In this document: positions 24,175-31,690 of the stretch, in pieces | How positions within the stretch are numbered: position 1 is the stretch's first letter | Layout of the letters: the number at the start of each line of letters is the position of its first letter | Assembly: GCA_016867235.1 (NCBI GenBank) | Contig: VGJY01000010.1 | Location: forward strand, 1-48,674 | DNA from: Candidatus Tanganyikabacteria bacterium | Lineage (GTDB): Bacteria; Cyanobacteriota; Sericytochromatia; S15B-MN24; VGJW01 | Direction: 5' to 3' | Length of the DNA stretch: 48,674 nucleotides | Notes under the pieces: generated by a model | What the model was told of the DNA's origin: nothing | Database searches by the model: none | What the model saw: the letters and a program-made list of their open reading frames with translations, nothing else | Made by a program: the position numbers and the translations under genes

Positions 24175-25299
24175 CTAGGCCTCCGTGGCGACCAGGCTCG
24201 GCACCACGTCGCCGAAGCACACTCCCAGGTCGCGGGCGGTCTTGACGACCTGGCAGCCCGCTTCGACGAGCTTGAGCCCGCGGGTGACCTCCGAGAGCGG
24301 CACGGAGGTGATGTCGCGGCCTTTCAGGGCGACCATTTGGTCGAACTTCCCTTCGTGCGCGATGTGGGCCGCCGCCACGCCGTAGCGCGTGGCCAGCACG
24401 CGATCGGCGGCTGTGGGGGAGCCGCCGCGCTGGATGTGGCCCAGGATGGTGACCCGCGTCTCCAGCCCGGTCTTGAGCGCGATGCGCTTGCCGACTTCGT
24501 TGCCGACGCCGCCCAGGCGCCGGATACCGGTCCTTTCGTCGACTTCGAGGAACACCTGTTTCTCCCCCACGGGGTGCGCGCCCTCGGCCACCACGACGAT
24601 GGTGTAGGTCTTCTTGCGGGCGCGCCGCCCGGCGACGAACGTGGCGACCACGTCGGTGTCGAACGGGATCTCGGGGATGAGGATCACGTTGGCCGACCCC
24701 GCGATGCCGCTGTGCAGCGCGATCCAGCCCGCGTCCCGGCCCATCACCTCGACGACCATGACGCGGTGGTGCGCCTCGGCGGTGGTCTCGATCTTGTCCA
24801 GGGCGTCGGTGGCGGTCTGCACCGCGGTCTCGAAGCCGAAGGTCTTGTCGGTGGCGAGCAGGTCGTTGTCGATGGTCTTGGGCACGCCGACCACGTTGAC
24901 CCCGAGGCCGGCCAGGCGGTGGGCGATGCGCAAGCCGCCGTCCCCGCCGATGGCGACCAGGGCGTCGATGCGTTGCCGCCGCAGATTCTCGACGGCCTCG
25001 TGGGAACGGTCCACGAGCCGCGACTGGCCATTCTCGGTGACCGGATAGGAGAACGGGTTGCCGCGGTTGGTCGTGCCCAGGATGGTGCCGCCCCGTGCCG
25101 CGATGCCGCGGATGTGCTCGGGCGAAAGGGGCTGGAACTCGGACGCGAGCAGGCCCTCGCCGCCGTCGCGCACGCCGAGCACGTCCCACCCGAACGTCGC
25201 CATCGCGGTCTTGGCGACGCCGCGGATGACGGCATTCAAGCCGGGAGCGTCTCCTCCGCCCGTCATGACCGCGATGCGCCTGATTGCCGTGCCGCCCAT
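24175..25299 (-). CDS. pfkA: 6-phosphofructokinase
   Basis: The 374-residue enzyme has TGGGDAPGLNAVIR, AIGGDGGLRIAHRL, VPKTIDNDLLATDKTFGF, MVVEVMGRDAGWIAL and ILGHIQRGGSPTAADR, so it phosphorylates fructose 6-phosphate. The position equivalent to E. coli residue 104 is Gly (G121 in GGDG), which indicates ATP rather than pyrophosphate use. The position equivalent to 124 is Lys (K141 in PKTIDND), as in PPi enzymes and some ATP enzymes, for example actinobacterial ones. Catalytic D144 is present. ATG 25297-25299 has GGGGAGA about 11 nt upstream. It is divergent from pgi and leads directly into moeA (9 nt). Confidence 0.94.
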   Translation of the reverse strand: MGGTAIRRIAVMTGGGDAPGLNAVIRGVAKTAMATFGWDVLGVRDGGEGLLASEFQPLSPEHIRGIAARGGTILGTTNRGNPFSYPVTENGQSRLVDRSHEAVENLRRQRIDALVAIGGDGGLRIAHRLAGLGVNVVGVPKTIDNDLLATDKTFGFETAVQTATDALDKIETTAEAHHRVMVVEVMGRDAGWIALHSGIAGSANVILIPEIPFDTDVVATFVAGRRARKKTYTIVVVAEGAHPVGEKQVFLEVDERTGIRRLGGVGNEVGKRIALKTGLETRVTILGHIQRGGSPTAADRVLATRYGVAAAHIAHEGKFDQMVALKGRDITSVPLSEVTRGLKLVEAGCQVVKTARDLGVCFGDVVPSLVATEA

Positions 25300-25321
25300 G
25301 CCGCTCTGATCTCCCCTTCCT

Positions 25322-25330
25322 TGCTAGACT
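25322..25330 (+). promoter_or_regulatory. Extended -10 promoter candidate for pgi
   Basis: TGC-TAGACT matches an extended -10 (TGn plus a 4/6 match to TATAAT). It lies 40 nt before the pgi start, with no clear -35. The identical nonamer occurs at 48111-48119 before another gene-like frame, suggesting a common promoter form in this genome. Confidence 0.4.
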
Positions 25331-25369
25331 GAGCGTCCAGCAATTCTAACACCCAGGAGGAAATAGGTT

Positions 25370-26851
25370 ATGGCCCGGACTCGCGCAAACGCCCCACTCA
25401 AGCAACGGCCACCGCGGGGCGCCGCGCGCGCCGAAGTCCCCGCCGCCGATGGGCTGCGCCTCGACTACAACGCCATGCTGCCCGACCTCGTGGGGCGCGC
25501 CGGTATCAATCCGGCCGACCTGGCGGCATTGCGGCCGCTCCTCGAGGAGGTGCACCGCGCGATTTTCACCCGCAGCGGCCGCGGCAACGACTTCCTTGGC
25601 TTCCTGGACCTGCCGGGGCAGCCGGACGAAGCGCTCGACCGGGTGGCCGCCACGGCCGATCGCCTGGCCCGGCTGGGCGATCGCCACGTCGTACTGGGCA
25701 TCGGGGGCTCCTACCTGGGCGCCAAGGCCGTCCTCGACGCGCTGGGCGACCCGTATCGCAACGAGCGGTCGCGCGCCGACCGAGGGGGGTGGCCGAAGCT
25801 CTACTTCGAGGGCAACAACCTCGATCCCGACTCCCTGCGCCACTTGCTGGAACTCCTGCCTGCCGGCCGGCCGACCAGCCTTGAAAACGATTTCACGGTG
25901 AACGTGATCTCGAAGTCGGGCACGACGCTCGAGACCGCCGTCGCCTTCCGCTTCCTGCGCCAGCGACTCGAGCAGGCCTACGGCCGCGAGGCGGCCAGGC
26001 GCATCGTCGCCACGACCGACGCCGCCCGCGGACTCCTCCACGACATGGCCGTGAAGGAAGGCTACGAGACCTTCGTCATCCCCGACGACGTGGGCGGGCG
26101 GTACTCGGTGCTCACTCCCGTGGGCTTGCTGCCCGCCGCGATCGCCGGCGTCGACGTCAAGGAACTCCTGCGCGGCGCCCGGGCGATGGCCGCGCGCTGC
26201 CAGTCGGACGATCTGCGCCGCAACCCGGCGTTGCTCTACGCCGGCCTCCAGTACCTGTCGTACAAGGCCGGTCGCGGCGTGTCGGTCATGATGAGCTGGG
26301 GAAAGGCCCTGGAAGGCTTCGCCATGTGGTACGACCAGCTTTGCGCCGAGAGCCTGGGCAAGGCCGAAGGCGGGCGCGAGCCGATGTCGGCCGTGGGCAC
26401 CCGCGACCTTCACTCTCGCGGCCAGCAGCTCCAGCAGGGGCCGCGCAACGTGGTGGTGACGCACCTCGTGGTGGATCGCTACCCGGGCGACGAAGTCGTG
26501 TGCTGGGACGCGGCGGATCGCGACAAGCTCAACTACACGGCCGGCAAGACGGTATCGCAGATGCTCCATGGCGCCTACGAGGCCACGCAGTACGCCTACT
26601 CCCGCGATCGGCGGCCGTCCATGACGCTGCACTTCCCGGAGCTCACGGCCTACACGCTGGGCCAGGCGTTTTACCTGTTCGAACTGGCCACCGTCGCGGA
26701 AGGCTACCTGCTCGGCATCAATCCGCTGGATCAGCCGGGCGTCGAGGATTACAAGACGTTCATGTTCGCGCTCCTGGGCCGGAGCGACCTGGGCGAGGCG
26801 CGCCGCGAGTTCGAGGGCCGTCCCAAGGGCGACCCGGGCAACGTCGTGTAG
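25370..26851 (+). CDS. pgi: Glucose-6-phosphate isomerase
   Basis: The 493-residue protein shows the phosphoglucose isomerase motifs GIGGSYLGAKAV, ISKSGTTLETAVAF, GGRYSVLTPVGLLP, GTRDLHSRGQQLQQGP (active-site His) and QPGVEDYK (active-site Lys). It interconverts glucose 6-phosphate and fructose 6-phosphate in the cytosol, one step before the divergently encoded phosphofructokinase. ATG 25370-25372 has a strong AGGAGG at 25355-25360. It stands alone on its strand. The sequence looks intact. Confidence 0.96.
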   Translation: MARTRANAPLKQRPPRGAARAEVPAADGLRLDYNAMLPDLVGRAGINPADLAALRPLLEEVHRAIFTRSGRGNDFLGFLDLPGQPDEALDRVAATADRLARLGDRHVVLGIGGSYLGAKAVLDALGDPYRNERSRADRGGWPKLYFEGNNLDPDSLRHLLELLPAGRPTSLENDFTVNVISKSGTTLETAVAFRFLRQRLEQAYGREAARRIVATTDAARGLLHDMAVKEGYETFVIPDDVGGRYSVLTPVGLLPAAIAGVDVKELLRGARAMAARCQSDDLRRNPALLYAGLQYLSYKAGRGVSVMMSWGKALEGFAMWYDQLCAESLGKAEGGREPMSAVGTRDLHSRGQQLQQGPRNVVVTHLVVDRYPGDEVVCWDAADRDKLNYTAGKTVSQMLHGAYEATQYAYSRDRRPSMTLHFPELTAYTLGQAFYLFELATVAEGYLLGINPLDQPGVEDYKTFMFALLGRSDLGEARREFEGRPKGDPGNVV

Positions 26852-26864
26852 CCCTCGGCCGGGG

Positions 26865-28061
26865 CTAGCGGGGCACGTTCGCGCCCCAGAGGATGGCCTC
26901 GAAGGCGTCCGCGGTCATCGACTCCTCGCGGCCCCAGGGATTCGTGTAGTAGACCCGCCCGTCGCGGACGCCGGTGACCATCACGTAGTGGCCCCCCAGG
27001 TCGGGGTACTTCACCAGGGCGGGGACGGTCTTGCCCTTCTTCGTCGCGCTCTCGACGGCCTTGAGAACGTCGGCAGGCTTGGACTTGCCGCCGTTGAGCC
27101 TGGTGTCGTACTGGATGAAGTCCTTGCCCAGGACCCCCTCGGCCAGGCGCGTCTCCTCCCGGTTGTAGAGACCCTTGTAGGTCTTGGATCCCTGCTTGCT
27201 GGTGTCGGTCGTGTTGTCGTAATCGGCCGAGCCGTTGGCGTACTCCATGAAGGTCGGTTGCAGCAGGCGGCTGGGAATGCTGCGCCCGCCGTCGCTGGCG
27301 TCCCAGTCGGCCTCGCGGCCGACCTTGGCGCCGTTGGCGAGCTGAGTCTTGCCCTCGGGGGAGGCCAGTTCGGAGACCAGGCGGGCATACTCGGCGGGGT
27401 TGTTCTTGGCCAGCAGGATCTGCACCGTGGCCGCGCCGCAGCTGTTCTTGGACTTCTGGTTGATGGTCGCGGGATCGGCCAGTTCGATCGCCACCTGCTC
27501 GATCAGTTTGGTGCGATCGATGCCGCTTGCCAGCTTCTGGCTTGTCATCCCGTCGAGCAGGGCGAGCAGGTCCTTCTTGCCTCGGAGCGCCTTGTCGTCC
27601 AGCTTGCCGGCGACCAGCAGCTCCTCCAGGGCCGCCCTGGCCCGCGGATTGCCCTTGACCTGCTCGAGTACCCGGTCGTAGGCCTTGCGCCGCTGAGCGG
27701 GCAGCTTCTTGTAGGCCGCGTCGACCGCCGGACTTGCGCCGTCGCGTGGCGGAGAGGTGGTCGTACTGTTGGAGTCCTTCGGATCGCGCTCGATCCTGGG
27801 CTTCTCCGCGCCCTTGGTGTCGCCGGCGCCGCCCGGGCGCGCCGCGCCGCTTCCGGGCAGTGGATCGACGTCGGCCGCCGCAGCCTCGAGGCGACCGCGC
27901 CCGTCGGTCGCCAGCCTCGTGGCATCCGGGCCGAGGGCGCCCGACCCCTTTTCAGGCGGCGCGGCGGCCAGCGGCCGCGTGGCCGGACCCGGGCGAAGCA
28001 GGCGGGTGACCGCCTTCTTTAGGCCCGACTCCTTGGTGCGCTTGCCCTCGGTGGTCTTCAT
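26865..28061 (-). CDS. C39/papain-fold cysteine peptidase-like protein
   Basis: The 398-residue product has a basic, proline/alanine-rich N-terminus (1-110), a helical middle, and a C-terminal domain with the C39-like triad: C208 in NSCGAATVQ, H358 in GGHYVMVTGVRDG and N374 in YYTNPWG. This suggests a papain-fold protease or amidase. No signal peptide is seen, so it would act in the cytosol or be exported by a leaderless route. The N-terminal region resembles disordered extensions of secreted effectors; that reading is speculative. ATG 28059-28061 follows GGGGGG by 8 nt. It is convergent with pgi (13 nt apart) and downstream of the TPR gene. The substrate is unknown. Confidence 0.72.
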   Translation of the reverse strand: MKTTEGKRTKESGLKKAVTRLLRPGPATRPLAAAPPEKGSGALGPDATRLATDGRGRLEAAAADVDPLPGSGAARPGGAGDTKGAEKPRIERDPKDSNSTTTSPPRDGASPAVDAAYKKLPAQRRKAYDRVLEQVKGNPRARAALEELLVAGKLDDKALRGKKDLLALLDGMTSQKLASGIDRTKLIEQVAIELADPATINQKSKNSCGAATVQILLAKNNPAEYARLVSELASPEGKTQLANGAKVGREADWDASDGGRSIPSRLLQPTFMEYANGSADYDNTTDTSKQGSKTYKGLYNREETRLAEGVLGKDFIQYDTRLNGGKSKPADVLKAVESATKKGKTVPALVKYPDLGGHYVMVTGVRDGRVYYTNPWGREESMTADAFEAILWGANVPR

Positions 28062-28131
28062 CGTCGCGTCCCCCCGGCTGCGCTGGTGCGATTCCCTGGT
28101 CGCTTCATACCCGGTCGGGAGCAACCAGGGG

Positions 28132-28866
28132 TTACTCGAAGAGATTTTCCGGCAGACCCTCGGCGCGCCGGGCGGGTTCGGCCCGCACGACGGCCAGCGC
28201 ATACGTATGCCCTTCGCGGGCCGCCTCGGGCGATTGCCGGCCCGCCAGCGCGCGGTTGAGGCAGGCCGTGGCCTCGGTTCGCTGGCCGCGCAGGAGGTAG
28301 AGCGTCGCGAGGTTGCGGTAGGCCGGGGAGAAATCGGCGTCCCGGGCGATCGCCCGCCGGAAGCACGCCTCGGCTTCGCTGAACATCCCGCGCTCCAGGT
28401 AGGCCGCCCCCAGGTTGCTCGGGGCGAAGGCCCCGGCGCCATGCCGCCCGGCCGCCCGTTCGAAGCAGGCCAGGGCCTCGGCCGGCATTCCTCGATGGGC
28501 AAAGGCCACGCCGAGGTTCGAGGTCGCCTCCACCAGGGACTCGCCGAGCGCGGCCGCCCGCTCCCAGCAGGTCTGCGCATCCCGGCGCTGGCCGGCCAGC
28601 CACAACGCGACGCCCAGGTCGACGGCCGGTTCGGGCCTCCCCGGCGCGTTGCGCGCCGCCAGCGAGAACATCTCGATCGCCGCGTCGTGCTCGTGCTGAT
28701 CGATGTGCAGCAGGCCGGCGTGAAATGGGGGTTCCCACGCCGCCGGGTTTTCCCGGCCGGCTTCATGCAGGAGGCGCAGCGCCTCCATGCGATCTCCCGA
28801 AGCCGCGGCGGCCAGCGCAAGGCGCACCGCGGCCGGGGCGCCTCCCGAGGTCCAGGAGCGGGGCAT
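28132..28866 (-). CDS. TPR protein
   Basis: The 244-residue protein is almost entirely tetratricopeptide repeats (e.g. PAVDLGVALWLAGQRRDAQT, SNLGVAFAHRGMPAEALACF, SNLGAAYLERGMFSEAEACF, RNLATLYLLRGQRTEATACL), about five in a row. TPR arrays mediate protein binding. The start may be ATG 28864-28866 or ATG 28876-28878; neither has a Shine-Dalgarno, and the second overlaps the start of the divergent phosphatase gene in a shared CATG. It precedes the cysteine peptidase-like gene by 70 nt, so the two may share a transcript. No catalytic domain is visible. Confidence 0.78.
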   Translation of the reverse strand: MPRSWTSGGAPAAVRLALAAAASGDRMEALRLLHEAGRENPAAWEPPFHAGLLHIDQHEHDAAIEMFSLAARNAPGRPEPAVDLGVALWLAGQRRDAQTCWERAAALGESLVEATSNLGVAFAHRGMPAEALACFERAAGRHGAGAFAPSNLGAAYLERGMFSEAEACFRRAIARDADFSPAYRNLATLYLLRGQRTEATACLNRALAGRQSPEAAREGHTYALAVVRAEPARRAEGLPENLFE

Positions 28867-28876
28867 TTGATCTATC

Positions 28877-29881
28877 ATGCCCGCCATGCATCTCGCGATA
28901 CCCGCCATAGGCCTCGCCCTGCTGATCGCCACCGCCGCGCCGGCCGCCCCCGCCAGCCGCTACGACATCGGTGCCAACCTCGCCAGGCTCAAGGCCAGGC
29001 CGGTGCCGGCCGAGTGGTCGTTCGCCGTGGCCGGCGACTCGCGCGGCGGCCTTCACGTGCTCGAGGCCGTAATGGGCGGGATCGAGCGGAGCGGAGCGGC
29101 GTTCACCGTGTTCACGGGCGATCTGGTGCCCGAGTCCACCACCGCGTACTGGGACGCGGCCCTCGAGAGCCTCGATCGGTCGGTCCGCAACGTGCCGGTA
29201 TTCCCGGTCGTGGGCAACCACGAGACCTACAAGGAAGGAATCGGCCGCTTCCTCCAGGCGTTCGGCAATCCATCGCCGCACGCCGAGGGCCCCATCGACT
29301 ACGCCTTCGACTACGGCGGGGCGCGCTTCGTCATGATGGACAATTCGCGCTCGAATCCCGAGGGCTTCACCGACGCGCAGATGACCTGGCTGGACAAGCA
29401 ACTCGCCGGCGCGCCGGCCCTGGTCTTCGTGGCCGCGCACAAACCGCCCTACACGGCCAGATGGGAGCACGCGTTCGGCAACAACGCGAAGCGCTTCATG
29501 GCGACCCTCGAGAAGTACAAGGTCACGGGCGCGCTGTTCGGCCACATCCACTTCTACGACCGGGCCGACCATGGCGGCGTCACCTACCTCATCGCCGGCG
29601 GCGCCGGCGCGCCGCTCTATCACTGGGACGGCGATCCCGATGCCGGCAATCCCAAGTTCTTCGCGTCGCCCAAAGGGGTGAAAGCCCACAACTACGCCAT
29701 CGTGACCGTGAAGGGCAAGACCGCCAGCTTCAAGGTCTTCACCGACCAGGCCAAGCTGGCCAAGCTGAAACCAAAGCGCAGCGCCGGCATCGACCTGTCG
29801 CCCGCCGACTTCGAACTCTGGGACGCCGGGGATTTCCGGGCGTCCGCCACCGCCCGCGAAGCCGTCCCGGCCGGCAAGTAA
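28877..29881 (+). CDS. Secreted calcineurin-like metallophosphoesterase
   Basis: The 334-residue protein has an N-terminal signal peptide (HLAIPAIGLALLIATAAPAA, cleavage near APA|SRYD) and the metallophosphoesterase motifs GDSRGG, FTGDLVPE, VVGNHETYKE, AAHKPPYTARW and GHIHFYDRA. The first motif has Asp-Ser-Arg in place of the usual Asp-x-His, as in several tartrate-resistant-like subgroups. It is probably periplasmic or extracellular; the substrate is not readable. ATG 28877 or ATG 28886 may be the start; no ribosome binding site is visible for either, and the upstream space is shared with the divergent TPR gene. Confidence 0.9.
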   Translation: MPAMHLAIPAIGLALLIATAAPAAPASRYDIGANLARLKARPVPAEWSFAVAGDSRGGLHVLEAVMGGIERSGAAFTVFTGDLVPESTTAYWDAALESLDRSVRNVPVFPVVGNHETYKEGIGRFLQAFGNPSPHAEGPIDYAFDYGGARFVMMDNSRSNPEGFTDAQMTWLDKQLAGAPALVFVAAHKPPYTARWEHAFGNNAKRFMATLEKYKVTGALFGHIHFYDRADHGGVTYLIAGGAGAPLYHWDGDPDAGNPKFFASPKGVKAHNYAIVTVKGKTASFKVFTDQAKLAKLKPKRSAGIDLSPADFELWDAGDFRASATAREAVPAGK

Positions 29882-29913
29882 CTTCCCGAGCAAGTCGACC
29901 TCCGTGCCCGAGT

Positions 29914-29941
29914 GGGGCCGGCCTCTGTGCCGGCCTTCCCC
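29914..29941. terminator. Hairpin terminator between convergent phosphatase and flagellin genes
   Basis: GGCCGGC (29916-29922), loop CTCTGT and GCCGGCC (29929-29935) form a 7-bp perfect stem followed by TTCCCC; flanking GGGG/CCCC can extend it. The core is nearly identical to the third hairpin of the repeats at 39134-39269 and 48473-48603, so it may be a solo remnant of that element used as a terminator. Confidence 0.6.
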
Positions 29942-29946
29942 GGTGC

Positions 29947-30780
29947 CTACCGCAAAAGGCTCAGCACGGTCTGCGGCGCGACGTTGGCCTGCGCGAGCAT
30001 CGCCGTGCTCGACTGCTGGAGGATCTGCGCCCGCGTCAGGCGCGACACTTCCTTGGCGAAGTCCAGGTCCTGGATGCGGGTGAGCGACGAGGCCATGTTC
30101 TCCGCGGCGACCTGCAGGACCGAGAGGTTCGCCGACAGGCGGTTCGACATGGATCCGATCGACGAACGGAACTCCGCGACGCGTTCGAGGGCGTTGTCGA
30201 GGTTCGAGATGGTGGTCGAGGACAGGGAGGCCGACTCCACCGAGATCTGCGTGGAAAGGACGCCGAGGGCCCCGGACGTGGCGGTGTCGATGAAGAAATG
30301 CGCCACGTCCCCGGCCCGGGCGCCGATCTGGATGGTGAAGCCCGCGGTGGCGGGGTTGCCGCCCTTGAGTAGCTTGAACGAATTGAAGTCGGTCTCGTTG
30401 CCGATGCGGTCGATCTCGGCCGAGAGATCGTCCATCTCCAGGCGAATAGAGGCGCGGTCGGACGCCGTGAGCGTGTCGCTGGCCGCCTGGACCGCGAGTT
30501 CGCGCATGCGCTGCAGGATGGCGGTGGTCTCGGTGAGGGCGCCGTCCGCGGTCTGCAGCAGGTTCAGGGCGTCCAGCACGTTGTTGCTCGCCTGGTCGTT
30601 GCCACGCACTTGGGCGCTGAACCGCTGCGACATCGCGAGGCCCGCCGTGTCATCCCCGGCCTTGTTGATGCGCAGGCCGGAAGACAGCCGGAGCAGCGAC
30701 TCGGCCAGCTGGCGGTCGTTCCGCGCGAGCAGGTCGTGGACCACGCGCGCGGTCACGTTGGTATTGAGCCTCAGCCCCAC
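29947..30780 (-). CDS. fliC: Flagellin (short)
   Basis: From GTG 30778-30780 (GGGAGGTGAT directly upstream, a near-perfect Shine-Dalgarno) the protein has 277 residues. The N-terminal D0/D1 helices (LRLNTNVTARVVHDLL, LRLSSGLRINKAGDDTAGLA, NVLDALNLLQTADGAL, RMRELAVQAAS) and C-terminal D1/D0 (RLSANLSVLQVAAENMASSL, FAKEVSRLTRAQILQQSSTA) are typical; only a small variable middle remains, so the filament surface is minimal. The frame could extend upstream to 30951 but that part lacks flagellin features. No other flagellar gene is nearby. Confidence 0.95.
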   Translation of the reverse strand: MGLRLNTNVTARVVHDLLARNDRQLAESLLRLSSGLRINKAGDDTAGLAMSQRFSAQVRGNDQASNNVLDALNLLQTADGALTETTAILQRMRELAVQAASDTLTASDRASIRLEMDDLSAEIDRIGNETDFNSFKLLKGGNPATAGFTIQIGARAGDVAHFFIDTATSGALGVLSTQISVESASLSSTTISNLDNALERVAEFRSSIGSMSNRLSANLSVLQVAAENMASSLTRIQDLDFAKEVSRLTRAQILQQSSTAMLAQANVAPQTVLSLLR

Positions 30781-30971
30781 ATCATCACCTCCCTGATCTG
30801 GAGCCCGGAGCCCGCTTCCATGCGAGCGATTTAGTTGTGACGCGCCCTCTCGGGCGTAGTCCCTGTTATGTAACCTTATACCCGGCGCTCTCGTAAAGCC
30901 GTCGTGAGGTCTCGGCAACGCTGGTGTAGAATGTTCTGTCAATCCAGGCATTCAGGAGGACTCCGCCCGTC
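30781..30971. promoter_or_regulatory. Divergent control region for flagellin and the response regulator
   Basis: On the plus side TAGAAT (30927-30932, 5/6 to TATAAT) follows GTGAGG (30904-30909, 3/6 to TTGACA) by exactly 17 nt and is a fair sigma-70 promoter for the response regulator. An inverted repeat CGCCC-TCTC-GGGCG lies at 30843-30856. I found no convincing sigma-28 box for the flagellin on the minus strand; TATAAG near 30874-30879 is the best -10. Confidence 0.45.
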
Positions 30972-31676
30972 ATGGCCGATCCCGCCGCCAACATCCTCGT
31001 AGTCGAAGACGAGCCCAACGTCCGGGTCCTCCTCGAGGTCCTGCTGACCAAGGAGGGCTACAAGGTCGTTTCGGCGACCAACGGCGAGGAGGCTCTCGGC
31101 ATGCTGGATTCGGCCCGCCCGGACCTCATCGTCACCGACATCATGATGGCCAAGATGGACGGTTTCGAGCTCTGCCGGCGCATCCGCAAGCAGCCCAACT
31201 ACGATCCGGTGCCCATCCTGATGCTCACCGCCAAGGGCGAGCCGGTGGACAAGTACCAGGGGTTCTCAGAGGGGGCCGACGACTACCTCACCAAGCCGTT
31301 CGATCCGGTCGAGTTGCTGTTCCGGGTCAAGGCGCACCTCCGGCGGTCACAGCCCGCGGATCGGTCGCAGGGCAACATCCTCACCGTCGGGCCCCTCGTC
31401 CTCGACTGCAACAACTACGAGGTCACCGCCGCCGATCGCAAGGCGCTCCTCACGCGCAGCGAGTACGCCCTGGTCCACTACCTGATGGTCCACCACGACC
31501 AGGTCATCAGCAGCCGCGTCCTGCTCTCCGAGGCGCTGGGGTACCCGCCGCACGTGGGTTCGTCGGATCTCATCCGCACCCACATCCGCAACATCCGCAA
31601 GAAGATCGAGGCCGATCCGGCCAATCCCACCATCTTGCTCAACGTCAGCCGGCACGGCTACACCGTCAAGAGCTAG
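30972..31676 (+). CDS. OmpR/PhoB-family response regulator
   Basis: The 234-residue protein has a receiver domain (ILVVEDEPNVRVLLE, acidic pair E12/D13; phosphoacceptor D56 in DLIVTDIMM; K108 in LTKPF) and a C-terminal winged-helix domain (LTRSEYALVHYLM, SSDLIRTHIRNIRKKIE, HGYTVK). It would bind DNA as a dimer after phosphorylation by the histidine kinase encoded 14 nt downstream. ATG 30972 has AGGAGG at 30954-30959, a slightly long spacing of 12 nt. Being divergent from flagellin, it could regulate motility, but this is only a positional argument. Confidence 0.95.
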   Translation: MADPAANILVVEDEPNVRVLLEVLLTKEGYKVVSATNGEEALGMLDSARPDLIVTDIMMAKMDGFELCRRIRKQPNYDPVPILMLTAKGEPVDKYQGFSEGADDYLTKPFDPVELLFRVKAHLRRSQPADRSQGNILTVGPLVLDCNNYEVTAADRKALLTRSEYALVHYLMVHHDQVISSRVLLSEALGYPPHVGSSDLIRTHIRNIRKKIEADPANPTILLNVSRHGYTVKS

Positions 31677-31690
31677 ATCGCGCCCTCTGT

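Noticed and set aside
22685-25189. 834-codon minus-strand frame across moeA and pfkA
   Set aside because: It is an out-of-phase shadow; the real frames carry full MoeA and PFK motif sets.
30781-30900. Sigma-28 promoter for flagellin
   Set aside because: No TAAA-N15-GCCGATAA-like sequence is present on the minus strand.
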